Assembly (NCBI GenBank): GCA_009760885.1
Contig: CM019721.1
Location: 22,329,490 to 22,393,489 of the forward strand
Source: Achatina immaculata
Lineage: Eukaryota > Mollusca > Gastropoda > Stylommatophora > Achatinidae
Length of the DNA stretch: 64,000 nt
Reading direction: 5' to 3'
Positions 11,570 through 22,800 of this stretch are shown here, one piece after another (position 1 is the stretch's first letter; the number at the start of each line of letters is the position of its first letter). The position numbers and the translations under genes were made by a program. The notes below the pieces were generated by a model. That model searched no databases. It was not told the DNA's origin and was given only the letters and a program-made list of their open reading frames with translations.

Positions 11570-12800
11570 TCTTCACTAATGCATGAATTCCATGAGAAAA
11601 CATATCTTTTCACCAATACTGTACCCTTCTATGCACGGCCTCTTTATACTGAACTTCTTCCTACCTAATGTCTCCTTGAGGGGTCTAAAATCATGATAAT
11701 CACATGGTGCGAGGTCGGGTGAATATGTGAAATGTGGAACACATTCCAAATGTAGATTTGTATTTGTGTAGCTGGTGCACATGCTGTGTGAGGTCGCACA
11801 TTGTCGTATTGTGAAAACACACTTTTTACTGAGCAAAAGCATTATGACACGCACGTTATGACCCGATAGCAGGCAGGTTCCAATGGTTCTAAAGCAGATC
11901 ACGGAATTCTTCATTGTTGATAGTAGTTACTCTGAGACTGTAATTTTTCAAATATGAGATATTACAGTCCTATAAGTGAGTGAGCATTAATTTTGCAGTC
12001 GACAATTTGTTTTCCTGATGGCTGGCATATAGGTTATCATGTTTTCCCACAATTCCCTGCTCTAAGTGCTGATTATATGCTGTGCTGGTGTTCTTCAGTC
12101 TGTGCCATTTTGTTGGTCCATTCAACATTTTCTCTGCCTCGATCTCTTTTGCTTTCTATTTTTCTCATTGTCACAGTGTATTCTAGCTTGCCTCACCATA
12201 GAACGTGTCCTAAGAATTTGGATTGTCTTTTTTTGACTTTTGTTATTGTTTTGTGTCATATCTCCAGATTTTAGCCGATAGAGAATGTCACCACTCCTTG
12301 TTAGTTCGCTTTGCCTCTGGTTGGTCTCTGGTTTGTACTCAGCATTCGTCTCCAGCTACTATACATCGAAGAAAGCTATCTCCTTCAGTTTCAAAACGTC
12401 GTAAAAGAGTTTCATAAACATCCTAACAGCGTTCTTTCACAGTTAATTGGGTGAGTTGATTCGGAATCGACCTAGCGGACAATTTTTAGTACTGCAGCAA
12501 CTAGTGAAATCTTCAGTTCTTCAGACACCTTGTCGATTGTTACCCACCAGTTTTCCATTATTATTCTTTCCACGTCAGCGTTAGGGTCTGGCCTATTTGC
12601 AGTATGAGGCTGGATGGAGCAAACTGAATCTGCTGCATCTGACATTGCACTTTTAAACTTACTGTACTGTTCATGTACCTGCTGAAGCAGCACACCTGTG
12701 CCCCCATATCTGCAGGTTTCTCACCTTCACTATCTAAGATAAAAATAACTGCCACAGTGCTTCTCTCCTGCATGAGTCCATTTTATGGGGGTCAGACATC
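11570..12800 (-). mobile_element. Mariner-family DNA transposon, disrupted (copy 1)
   Basis: Reverse-strand fragments in order from 12800 down cover most of a mariner transposase. The N-terminal helix-turn-helix region has SEGEKPADM and QYSKFKSAMSDAADSV. Next come ERIIMENWWVTIDKVSEELK and the first catalytic block VAGDECWVQ (12.35-12.40 kb). The C-terminal part at 11914-11576 has TYSPDLAPCDYHDF (third catalytic aspartate region), then PLKETLGRKKFS. The middle, with the second catalytic aspartate, is replaced by an RTE-like fragment at about 11990-12275. Stops and frameshifts make it non-functional. No clean terminal inverted repeat was identified; the 3' side runs straight into the 26-bp array. 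Confidence 0.8.
11990..12275 (-). mobile_element. RTE-like C-terminal fragment inside the mariner
   Basis: Reverse-strand translation gives QSKFLGHVLW, YTVTMRKIESKRDRGREN and VEWTNKMAQTEE, a degraded RTE C-terminal tail comparable to the family F fragment at the left window edge. It sits where the middle of the mariner transposase should be, so it is either a nested insertion with deletion or a recombination product. Confidence 0.5.
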
Positions 12801-12879
12801 ATTGATCTGGTCTGCTGACGTCATATTTCAACCACTAACTACCTCCACAGACACAGTTAGAGTGTAGTAGGCCTTCCTA

Positions 12880-13130
12880 CAAATGTCTACTACTCAATTT
12901 ACTTGTACTACAACTGTCTGCTACTTGATTTACTTGTACTACAACTGTCTACTACTCAATTTACTTGTACTACAACTGTCAGCTACTCAATTTACTTGTA
13001 CTACAAATGTCTACTACTCGATTTACCTATACTACAAATGTCTACTACTCGATTTACCTATACTACAAAAGTCTACTACTCGATTTACCTGTAATACAAC
13101 TGTCTACCACTCGATTTGGATTCTTAATGC
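12880..13130. repeat. 31-bp tandem repeat, about 8 copies
   Basis: The unit is about TGTCTACTACTCAATTTACT followed by TGTACTACAAC (31 bp), with CTATACTACAAA variants in the right half. Confidence 0.9.
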
Positions 13131-13670
13131 AAAATTAAAGCCCTAGCATAGTTGATTTCTATCACATCATGCACCTGACAACAGTCAACTGCACCAAAAC
13201 TGCAGTCAGGTCTGTGTTTCACTCAACAGCAGACTTTAATCTTGGTATGTTATCTCACAGATCTGACAGGAGCACCTAGCAATTAAGTTTTCTACTGAAA
13301 GAGGAGATTAAAACCATTGGTTAAGACATAAAGCGGGTTATAAAAGCCTGTGACAGGAAATGAAACATTAAACAGAACATAAACTGAAGTCTGCAAATCC
13401 AGAATTAACTGATAAAACCATCATTAATTTTACAGCAGAATACTTTTGCGTTCCTGATCAAACTGAATAGAAACTTGCTTTAGCAGCTTTTTTTTTAACC
13501 TACAGGATCAGAACAAGGTAATATAAACTTCTGACTTGTCACAGAGTGTGTAACATGTTGATTCTCACACTCCCACTCCACTGTACCCAAGACACACAAG
13601 GTTACTTGTAGCAAGAAATGTTCACTTTTTTCGATGCTCTGATATTCTTAAAATAAACGCTCACACCCAC
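13130..13670. other. Spacer without recognised gene
   Basis: Unique AT-rich sequence with no recognised coding, RNA or element similarity, and only short biased open frames. Confidence 0.45.
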
Positions 13671-13858
13671 AATGTGAAATATATTGAACAATTTTTTATA
13701 AATAGGAAACTACGAGGTTTTGGTACGGTAAAGTAAGAGAACAAATATTGTAGGATTAAACCTCGAAAAAATCGTAGACAAAGCACTTCACGTCTCACTA
13801 AAGTGCTTTGTCTACGATTTTTTCGAGGTTTAATCCTACAAAATGTGAAATATATTGA
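13671..13858. repeat. 41-bp near-perfect hairpin flanked by 17-bp direct repeats
   Basis: Arms 13748-13788 and 13801-13841 are reverse complements as far as can be read, around a 12-nt loop. The arm core includes AAACCTCGAAAAAATCGTAG. The motif AATGTGAAATATATTGA occurs at 13671-13687 and again at 13842-13858, so the hairpin-bearing segment of about 154 bp is bracketed by a 17-bp direct repeat that resembles a target-site duplication. Confidence 0.9.
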
Positions 13859-13859
13859 T

Positions 13860-14230
13860 TCGTTCACTTTATGACATCACTTAACTAGTTCGTAAAATAA
13901 GGGAATAGATATCGACCAAATTAGATATTATTTTCTGTGTCTGATTTGAGATTTATGAACCTCACTTCTGTTAAACTGAGAATACAGTCTCCAAACATGC
14001 CTGATCCTCTCCAGTGGTTTTACTAACACAATAAAGAAGCTGTGTCATTTGTGTAAAGACTGCGAGCTGTACTCGGTGTCACGACACGGTAAGCCTTTGG
14101 ACCACTTCACCATTTCCGTTAAGGATATTTGAAAGTTTCTTTCCAGAGTTATAATCCTTTTCGCTTCAGAATGCAATGAACTGATATAGTCAGTACATGG
14201 GAAGTTATGAATACATGGAATTGAATGACA
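13860..14230. other. Spacer without recognised gene
   Basis: Unique sequence; nothing recognised on either strand. Confidence 0.45.
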
Positions 14231-14234
14231 GATA

Positions 14235-14515
14235 CTGCGAAAACATGGAATAATCAAATAGAGACAAAAGAGTGAAAAAGTTGAAACTACATAAAATATA
14301 GAGACAAAGAGTGAAGAAGTTGAAACTACATAAAAAAAAGACAAAGAGTGAAGAAGTTGAAACTACATCAAATAGAGACAGAGAGTTAAAAAGTTGAAAC
14401 TACATTAAATAGAGACAAAGAGTGAAGAAGCTGAAACTACATCAAATAGCGACAAAGACTGAATAAGTTGACACTATGTCAAATAAACTAAAATAAACAA
14501 AGAGGGAGAAGTTGG
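14235..14515. repeat. ~37-bp tandem repeat, about 7 copies, grading into the next array
   Basis: Units read roughly ATAGAGACAAAGAGTGAAGA then AGTTGAAACTACATCAA with variable length. The array is more diverged than, but related in wording to, the 45-bp array to its right. Confidence 0.8.
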
Positions 14516-14569
14516 GAACGCATGGAATAAATAAATAGAGAGAATGAAGGAAGAGGTTTGGAATACACG

Positions 14570-16562
14570 GAATAAGCTAACATAGACAAGATGTGAAAAA
14601 GTTGACATTACAAAATAATATAGGCAAGATGGAAAGAAGTTGACATTACAAAATAATATAGGCAAAATGGGAAGAAGTTAGTAGAACAAACTAACATAGA
14701 TAAAATTTTAAAAGTTGGCAGTAAATGAGATAAACTAACATAGACACAGTGGGAAAAAGTTAGTAGTACATGAGATAAACTAGCATACACACAGTGGGAA
14801 AAAGTTGGCAGTACATGATATATACTAGCATAGACAAGATGGGAAAAAGTTGGCAGTACATTAGATAAACTAGCATAGACAAGATGGGAAAAAGTTGGCA
14901 GTACATGATATATACTAGCATAGACAAGATGGGAGAAAGTTGGCAGTACATGAGATAAACTAGCATAGACAAGATGGGAAAAAGTTGGCAGTACATGAGA
15001 TAAACTAACATAGACAAGATGGGAAAAAGTTGGCAGTACATGAGATAAACTAGCATAGACAAGATGGGAAAAAGTTGGCAGTACATGAGATAAACTAGCA
15101 TAGACAGGATGAAAAAAAGTTGGCAGTACATGAGATAAACTAGCATAGACAAGATGGGAAAAAGTTATTAGTGCATGAGATAAACTAGCCTAGACAATAT
15201 GGGAAAAAGTTGGCAGTACATGAGATAAACTAGCATAGACAAGATGGGAAAAAGTTGACAGTACATGAGATAAACCTACATAGACAAGATGAGAAAAGGT
15301 TGGCAGTACGTGAGATAAACCAGCATAAACACAATGGGAAAAAGTTAGTAGTGCATGAGATAAACTAGCCTAGACAATATGGGAAAAAGTTGGCAGTACA
15401 TGAGATAAACTAGCATAGACAAGATGGGAAAAAGTTGGCAGTACATGAGATAAACTAGCATAGACAAGATGGGAAAAAGTTGGCAGTACATGATATATAC
15501 TAGCATAGACAAGATGGGAAAAAGTTGGCAGTACATGAGATAAACTAGCATAGACAAGATGGGAAAAAGTTGGCAGTACATGAGATAAACTAGCATAGAC
15601 AAGATGGGAAAAAGTTGGCAGTACATGAGATAAACTAGCATAGACAAGATGGGAAAAAGTTGGCAGTACATGAGATAAACTAGCATAGACAAGATGGGAA
15701 AAAGTTGGCAGTGCATGAGATAAACTAGCATAGACAAGATGAGAAAAAGTTGGCAGTGCATGAGATAAACCTACATAGACAAGATGAGAAAAAGTTGGCA
15801 GTACATGAAATAAACCTACATAGACAAGATGAGAAAAAGTTGGCAGTACATGAGATAAACTAGCATAGACAGGATGAAAAAAAGTTGGCAGTACATGAGA
15901 TAAACTAGCATAGACAAGATGAGGAAAAGTTGGCAGTACATGAAATAAACCTACATAGACAAGATGAGAAAAAGTTGGCAGTACATGAGATAAACTAGCA
16001 TAGACAAGATGAAAAAAAGTTGGCAGTACATTAGATAAACTAGCATAGACAATATGGGAAAAAGTTGGCAGTACATGATATATACTAGCATAGACAAGAT
16101 GGGAAAAAGTTGGCAGTACATGAGATAAACTAACATAGACAAGATGGGAAAAAGTTGGCAGTACATGAGATAAACTAGCATAGACAAGATGGGAAAAAGT
16201 TGGCAGTACATGAGATAAACTTACATAGACAAGATGGGATAAAGTTGGCAGTACCAAAGATAAACTTACATAGACAAGATGGGATAAAGTTGGCAGTACA
16301 TGAGATAAACTAGCATAGTCAAGATGGGAAAAAGTTGGCAGTACATGAGATAAACTTACATAGACAAGATGAGATAAAGTTGGCAGTACAGAAGATAAAT
16401 TTACATAGACAAGATGGGAAAAAGTTGGCAGTACATGTGATAAACTTACATAGACAAGATGGGAAAAAGTTGGTAGTACATGAGATAAACTTACATAGAC
16501 AAGATGAGAAAAAATTGGCAGTACATGAGATAAACTTACATAGACAAGATGGGAAAAAGGTG
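14570..16562. repeat. 45-bp minisatellite, about 44 copies
   Basis: The unit is TAGACAAGATGGGAAAAAGT then TGGCAGTACATGAGATAAAC then TAGCA (45 bp, 15 codons). The period is a multiple of 3 and the unit lacks stops in two reverse frames, so long reverse frames result. One is 444 codons at 15370-16704 (repeat VYASLSHVLPTFSHL); another has the theme MLVYLMYCQLFPILS. Both frames on one strand are open equally and there is no flanking gene context, so I read them as by-products of repetition. Confidence 0.93.
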
Positions 16563-16564
16563 AG

Positions 16565-17000
16565 AAGTTTGGAATAACTGCATTTGCCAAGCTGATCTGC
16601 CTGTCTGTCTTTTTCTCTTTTTTTCTGGACATCATTTTAAATTTACCTTTTGATTTTAAATTATGTTTCTTTGTATCTACATTTGACTGTAACTTCCAAT
16701 TCAAAATTGTACCTTGTTTATAACCCTAACTTATAACCCTATTTTCCAACATTTCATTTCTACTTTTAGTCGCCACTCTCATCAATGTTACACTTAACTT
16801 TGCTAATCAATTAAACGATCTATTATTTTATTTTTTGTTTTTGAGATGCCTTTATGTGGTCTGTTTCATGTTTGTTAAGTGCTGAAGTTTGAATATATTG
16901 TTCAGTATTGTCACCAGTATATAGACATTACAAGGCAGACTGCTTGAAAGTCCACACATTGGGATATTTTTGTTGTCAGTCCATGTTCAAATCTGTATAT
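16565..17000. other. Spacer without recognised gene
   Basis: AT-rich sequence with no recognised similarity. A TTATAACCCTA phrase is duplicated at about 16718-16740. Confidence 0.45.
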
Positions 17001-17245
17001 TTCCTGTACATATACTGTACTTTCCAATCTGTATATTTCCCATACATATACTGTACTTTCCAATCTGTATATTTCCCATACATATACTGTACTTTCCAGT
17101 ATGTATATTTGCCGTGCATTTACCATACTTTCTAATCTGTATATTTGCCGTACATTTCCTGTACTTTCTAATCTGTATATTTCCCCTACATTTACTGTAC
17201 TTTCTAATCTGTATATTTCCCCTACATTTACTGTACTATCTCTTG
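17000..17245. repeat. 36-bp tandem repeat, about 7 copies
   Basis: The unit is about CAATCTGTATATTTCCCATA followed by CATATACTGTACTTTC, grading from a CATACATATACTG variant to a CCTACATTTACTG variant. Confidence 0.9.
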
Positions 17246-17375
17246 ACCGTCAGCTTACTGTGTTATACGAGTATATTTATCTGTCCACTTACTGTGTTAT
17301 ATGAGTATATTTATTTATACACTTACTGTGTTATATGTGTATATTTATCTATCCATTACTGAGTTTTATATTCAT
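17245..17375. repeat. ~34-bp tandem repeat, left part of an interrupted array
   Basis: Units contain CCACTTACTGTGTTATA and GAGTATATTTATCTGT. Related 'CACTTACTGAGCTAAC' wording resumes at 18640-18830 and 20030-20120, so the older array seems to have been split by the RTE-A and CR1/L2-like insertions between. Confidence 0.7.
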
Positions 17376-18640
17376 TTGCTCATTCACTCATTCATTTGCA
17401 TGTCCCTTGTGGAACTTTGCCTCCCTAACAGCACTCTTGTAGGCCTCTGAGCAAGATGGCCTGCTGATGATGCATCCATTTGCAGATCATCAACGATGTC
17501 TTGCAGCCATCTTCGCCTTGGTCTTCCTCTCTTTCTTTTTCTCATTATGCACCCTTCCAAGACAGTTTTCTCTAAATTGTCATGATGTTTAATGTGTCCA
17601 AAATATTTAAGTTTTCTCTCTTTAATCCTCATTACTAGCCAGCCTTCTTCAATATTAAGTTCTTGTGGTATGGCTATATTTGTTCTTTTTTGTGTCCATA
17701 TTTGAAGAACTCTTCTGTATCATTTACATTTAAAGGCATTTATGTGTTTCTCATCTGTTTTGTTAAGTGTCCAGGTCTCACAGGCATATGTTGTGATGGG
17801 AAAGATGCATGCCCTTAAAAATTTTATTTTTGTAGTTTTGTCTGTTCCTCTCCACAGATTATTTAGTTGTTTTACTTTCTGAAGAGCGATAGATGTCCTC
17901 CTTTTAATTTCCCTCATTGTATCTCCATTACTATTTAGTAGTGATCTAAGATATTCAAAACTCTCCACTTCTTCCAATTTTTCCTTATTGATATATATTT
18001 CAGCTGCGTGTTTGTTTTGTCAGTTGTCATCAATTTAGTTTTCTTCACATTAAGATAGAGGTTTTTGCTCTTCGCTGTTCTTACGGACTGACATAGTTTT
18101 TCCATTCCTTTTTGTGTTGTGGACAGTAACACTGTGTCATCAGTATATCTAATGTTTGGTAATTCGTAACCTCCAATTGTTATGGCATAGTAATATTCTT
18201 TGTCTACATCTTATCTAACATTCATTATTATATTTACAAGTTAAATAAGTAAGGTGACATAAATGCACCTCTGACGGACCCCTTGTTTTATATCAAACAA
18301 AGGTATTGTTTCATATTTATTCTTACTGCTGCCTGTTGGTCTAGATACAGCAATGATGGTAATTGTATCAAATATGTTGGAAATTCTGTTTTTTCCATTA
18401 TTTCCCAAAGTTTCTGGTGTTGTATGCAATCAAATGCTTTTTGAATAGTCTATAAAAGATAAAGATTCACAGTAAACTCTCTGCATTTATCTATTATTAA
18501 TCTTATGTTGAATATATGATCTCTTGATCCTCTTCCTTGCCTGAAACCAGCTTGGACCATATTGACTTCTGCTATTTTCTTATGAAGTCTACCCATTATG
18601 ATTTTTAACAGAATTTTACTGGCATGTCTGCTCACTTACT
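17376..18640 (-). mobile_element. RTE-like retrotransposon 3' part (family A, copy 1)
   Basis: Reverse-strand fragments in order are RT fingers/palm (ASKILLKIIMGRLHKK, NMVQAGFRQGRGSRDH), DIKQGVRQRC, the YADD region (RYTDDTVLLSTTQKGMEK, with T for A), VESFEYLRSLLNSNGDT and LRACIFPITTYACETW. The C-terminal tail follows: ERKLKYFGHIKHHDN, MRKRKRGRPRRRWLQ, DIVDDLQMDASSAGHLA. A GAAT-type tail lies at 17376-17400. The endonuclease is absent. Frameshifts separate most blocks and a deletion removes part of the RT-tail boundary. Six copies of this family occur in the window, all on this strand. Confidence 0.85.
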
Positions 18641-18870
18641 AAATAATTCTTTACTCGACCATTTACTGAGGTACTTGTTTATATGTGCATTTGTTGAGCT
18701 AACTCTTTGACAATCCACTTACCGAGCTACCTTTTTTGACTGCAACTTAGTGTGCTAATGTTTTGACAGTAACTTACTGTGCTAACTTTCTGACAGTAAT
18801 CGTTTTTGCTGACAGTAAGACAGACTGACTAACAAACACACAGTCTACATTAGTGACTATGGCTATCCTC
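18640..18870. repeat. Degenerate ~30-bp repeat (continuation of interrupted array)
   Basis: Phrases such as CCACTTACCGAGCTA and GACAGTAACTTACTGTGCTA recur with irregular spacing, matching the array remnants at 17.3 and 20.1 kb. Confidence 0.6.
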
Positions 18871-18879
18871 ATGCACAAT

Positions 18880-19690
18880 CAGCTCTGCAAATTGAAATGA
18901 ATAGTCTAATTAAATGAAGTAACAAACATGGCATGTTGATAAACACAGACAAAAAAATTCATGCTTATCACACCAACACAGAAGTTACTAAACGCAACAA
19001 AAACAATATTTCACATAATTGTTGGAAAGCCACATATAGAAAATTTTAGTGAACATAAAATGTTAGATACTGACCAACACTTAACTTGGAATTTGAATGT
19101 ACAAAGTCTGAGAAAACTGACAGAACAAAAAATTAGCCAAAAGTACGAATTTCATCAACCAAAACACAAGGAAGACATACTATACATCAAATTACAATCA
19201 CATTAAGAATTCTTGATCTGGGATGATTTATCAGTCTAACATAAAAAAGGTTTTACTAACTTAAAAACCAGACTATACATTTTATTAGCAACATGCATCC
19301 AGCCCAGATCACATATCAGCACAGATCACGGATCAGCACAAGCTACAAATCAGCGTAGAGTACAGATTAGCATAAACTTCAGAATTCTACCTCTCAAAAG
19401 TAAAATCATATTCAAAAAAGGGCAAATTAGTTCATAGAATTATGTGGCAGAATGCTCCGCCCTATATGGGGCCAGTGATTAAATCTAAACCAAAACATAA
19501 GCAACGTGTAAATAATTGCACAGGAAACCTCGGTTTGACTTGTATAAGAAAAGCCTTGCTTACGCTGCCAGTCACATTTGGAATACCGTTTCATTCTATC
19601 TAAGACTTATAAGTAATGTTCACACTTTTAACTTTAAACTTTTAAAATTTCTGTTTGAATCCCAATACATGACCCCATAACACTTCTGTT
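18880..19690 (+). mobile_element. CR1/L2-like non-LTR retrotransposon 3' relic
   Basis: Forward translation, with frame breaks, gives INTDKK, then IENFSEHKMLDTDQHLTWNL, which matches the 'VxxHKxLGVxxDxxLTW' segment after the RT palm of CR1/L2-type elements. Further on, KALLTLPVTFGIPFHSI sits where the conserved 'A(A)SHLWNxIP' C-terminal motif is expected. The relic is heavily mutated, with no open frame over 81 codons and no clear 3' tail repeat. Confidence 0.55.
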
Positions 19691-20030
19691 TGTAAAATTC
19701 AAGGTATGTTCACAGAGAGCTTGTACTTTGGTAATGTATATTAACTTACGTAGTGATAGCAATGCGTTTATGTGCATGAATGTGATAATTACATTGCATT
19801 ATTTAGAACTTTTTTTGTATAATTGAATCATTCAGACATGAATATATGGTTCAGAGGCTGAATGTAAAGTTTGTTTCACCATTTTAAATATTCCTTGCAT
19901 GCTCTTTATGTATTTATTTCTTCATGTACTCAAATAAATATTTGTGACAGCGTGAAACTGAGAGACAGAGAGCAGGCCAATTTTTCACCATTTTAATTAT
20001 AAGTTTGCTCTTTCCATCCACTTTCTGAGC
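19690..20030. other. Spacer without recognised gene
   Basis: AT-rich; nothing recognised. Confidence 0.4.
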
Positions 20031-20525
20031 TAACATTTTAACTATCCAATTAATGAGCTAGCATTTTAACTGTCCAGTTACGGAGCTAACATTTTAATTG
20101 TCCACCTACCGAGCTATCCCTTTGACCATCTTATTTCTTTGACCATCTTATTTCTTTGACCATTTTATCTCTTTGACAGTCTTATTTCTTTGACTGTCTT
20201 ATTTCCTTGATCATTTTATCTCTTTGACCGTCTTATTTCTTTCAGTGTCTTATCTCTTTGACCGTCTCATTTCTTTGACCATCTTATTTCTTTGACTGTT
20301 TTATCTCTTTGACCATTTTATTTCTTTAACTGTTTTATCTCTTTGACTGTCTCATTTCTTTGACTGTTTTATCTCTTTGACTGTCTCATTTCTTTAACTG
20401 TTTTATCTCTTTGACTGTCTCATTTCTTTAACTGTTTTATCTCTTTGACTGTCTCATTTCTTTGACCATCTTATTTCTTTGACTGTTTTATCTCTTTGAC
20501 CATTTTATCTCTTTGATCGTACATT
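20030..20525. repeat. ~30-bp remnant followed by a 17-bp tandem repeat (about 24 copies)
   Basis: From 20030 to 20110, 'GAGCTAACATTTTAACTGTC' units recur. From 20110 the period becomes about 17 bp (TCTTTGACTGTTTTATC, TCTTTGACCATCTTATT variants) until 20525. Confidence 0.85.
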
Positions 20526-21225
20526 TATATTAATATCTTTTTTATTGTCCACTTATTGATCTATTCATCCATTCATCCATCCATTGATGCTTTCACTGTG
20601 GGTTTGTTTGTTTCCTGCCAAAGCTCTTCATTGCTGATGTTATCTGGCCATCTGATCTGAAGGATCTTCCTTAGCACATTTGTTAACACCTGCCTGCCTC
20701 CTATGGAGCTATATATTCAAGAAAATAAGTTGCAGAAACTTCAGACAAAACTACAGATAAAACAAAACAAAAGTATAGACAAGATTACCTGTGTTGCATA
20801 GATCTCAGCATGATTATCTGCATTGCGCAGATTGCTGGTGTAGCAGACCATGACATACAAACAAACAAACAAAAATTGTACTTTACACTTACCTTGGATT
20901 GGCATAGATCCTTTCTTTTTAATTTCTTTATTTGCACCAAAAGAAATCATTTTTATTGAAAACATGTATTTTCTAATATTCAGAAAATTTGCTCAGAGAG
21001 GTTTGAAAGATTAAAATAAGAGCTACTGGCATCAGTTCACTCTTAGAAATATTTTACTGACCTCTTTAAGTCAGTTTTATATGAGTAAATCCAGGTATCC
21101 AGGAAAAGTGACATGGAAATGTATTGTGCTAGAGTCTACATGAAAAAAATCTGCAAATATTTTGAGAATAGTCCAGTGGATGTAATACCAGATACTGAAA
21201 TATGTTGTTTTGTTGATTTTCTATT
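20525..21225. other. Spacer without recognised gene
   Basis: Contains a short CATC repeat near 20560-20585. A possible RTE C-terminal remnant lies near 20590-20700 (reverse strand, weak). No feature is called. Confidence 0.4.
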
Positions 21226-21229
21226 CCAA

Positions 21230-22800
21230 AGATGAAGAAGAAGCAAACATACAACACTTGTTGCATGAAGCTAAAAGAAGGGAAAATAATAATAATGAAG
21301 AAGGAACATAAGGAAAGGTTTACAGATTACATCAATAAACTATATGGACAAGAGTAGATCTAATGCCACAAATGTGTTAGTCCATCAGTACTTGAAAAGG
21401 AATTCCTAGAGCTCATTAAATATATGAAGAAAAGGAGATTAATGAGATCTGATAACAAAATCTGTAGAACAATTATAAGTTCTTAATGAATTTAATGACA
21501 AAGTTCATATTAAAACTGTTGAGCAGCTAAAATATATATATACTGATTTATTTAATTATTAACATATCTAAAGATCTATTGAAATACTAACATATATCTA
21601 GTGATCTGTTTAAATACTAACATATACCTAGTGATCTATTTAAATGCATCTCTATAGCTTTGCCAAAACACACAAAAAAAAAGAAAGAAAAATTCGGGAA
21701 CAAAACAATGTGAAGACTGCAAAACAAACTACCTTTCATGTCACATCACAAAACTACTGCTGAGAATTATAATGAGAAGAACTAGAAAAAATATGAAAAT
21801 AGATGATGAGCAGTTAGGATTTGTACAAGGAGAGGAAAAGTATACTGGCATATATAAAGTAATGCTATGTCAGAAAGACCTCTAATGAAAATGTCAGAGG
21901 ACGTAAAAATTTGTAGTAAATTTCTATGAATACAAAGAAATCAAATATTGGAATCGATAAGCAACCACCAGGCCAGAAAATATAATAGGCAAAATCAACC
22001 AGCAAAGTGAGGGGTTTGCAAGATTGTGCCTCTCACCAGATTTGTTCTCATTGTAGTCAAAATATGACACCAAAACTAAATCAGGAATCCCAGTTGGAGG
22101 CTACGTTGTGAACAGACTAAGATATGCAGATGATACAGTATTAGGAGCCAAAAATGAAAAGAGCCTAGAGAAACTATTAGATTTAGGAGTGAGAGAATGT
22201 GAAAAGAAAGATCTCACTATAAATAGCAAGAAGACAGTAACAATGGTTTTATCTTGGAAGAAGAATTTACCTAAATGTAGTATTAAAGTGTACAGAACAA
22301 CCTAGATGCAAGTACATATATTCAAATACATTGGACATGCTACTAACATTAGATAGAAGTACCTTTAAGAACACAATATGCTACAAGCAGCTTCCAAAAA
22401 TGTTAAGCATCTTGTGTAATGAATCTCTATCACTAGATATCAGGCAAAAACTTATAAAACACAGCAGAGTGCTAAACTTTTATGCACGATGATAATATTA
22501 ATCAGCAGGAGTTGAGATGTTTGGGCAAGTAGCAAGAATTGATGACAACTGTGTCCTGGGGCAAGTACCAAGAACTGATGACAGATTTGTCCTAAGGCAA
22601 GCAACAAAATTTGATGACAGTATACCGGGGCAGGCAGCAAGAACTGACGACAGCCGTGTCCTGAGGTAAATTTTATATATTGAACTTGTGGAGGACAAGA
22701 AGAATTCGTATGGTAGACCAAAGATAAGATACGAAGATAAGATTTTCCTGTCGGCTATGGGACTGCTAATCGAATCACGAGGAGAGCAACTATATACATA
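21230..22800 (+). mobile_element. RTE-like retrotransposon relic (family E) with tandem C-terminal motif
   Basis: Forward blocks with many stops run in the order of an endonuclease-reverse transcriptase. There is a linker helix region (21240-21480), then LSCHITKLLLRIIMRRTRKN (RT fingers; 21735-21790) and DDEQLGFVQG. The catalytic RLRYADDTVLGAKNEKSLEK is at 22108, with LTINSKKTVTMVLS after it. The C-terminal tail starts GQVARIDDNCVLGQ, is repeated four times (22523-22666), and ends with ELVEDKKNSYGRPKIRYEDK. The many stops show an old, inactive copy. Confidence 0.7.
22523..22666 (+). repeat. 36-bp coding-derived repeat, 4 copies, inside the RTE-E relic
   Basis: Units start near 22523, 22559, 22595 and 22628 and translate in one frame as GQVARIDDNCVL, GQVPRTDDRFVL, RQATKFDDSIP and GQAARTDDSRVL. 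A single copy of this 'GHVARMDDxRxPR' motif is normal in RTE C-terminal tails, so the array is an in-frame amplification of transposon coding sequence. The third unit is 3 bp shorter. Confidence 0.75.

Noticed and set aside
15370..16704. 444-codon reverse open frame
   Set aside because: It is almost entirely the 45-bp repeat read in one frame. A second frame on the same strand is equally open, and no start context, splice or flanking gene supports it.
17376..18645. Target-site duplication around RTE-A copy 1
   Set aside because: GCTCATTCACT on the left and GCTCACTTACT on the right are similar, but both lie in repetitive wording, so the duplication cannot be defined.
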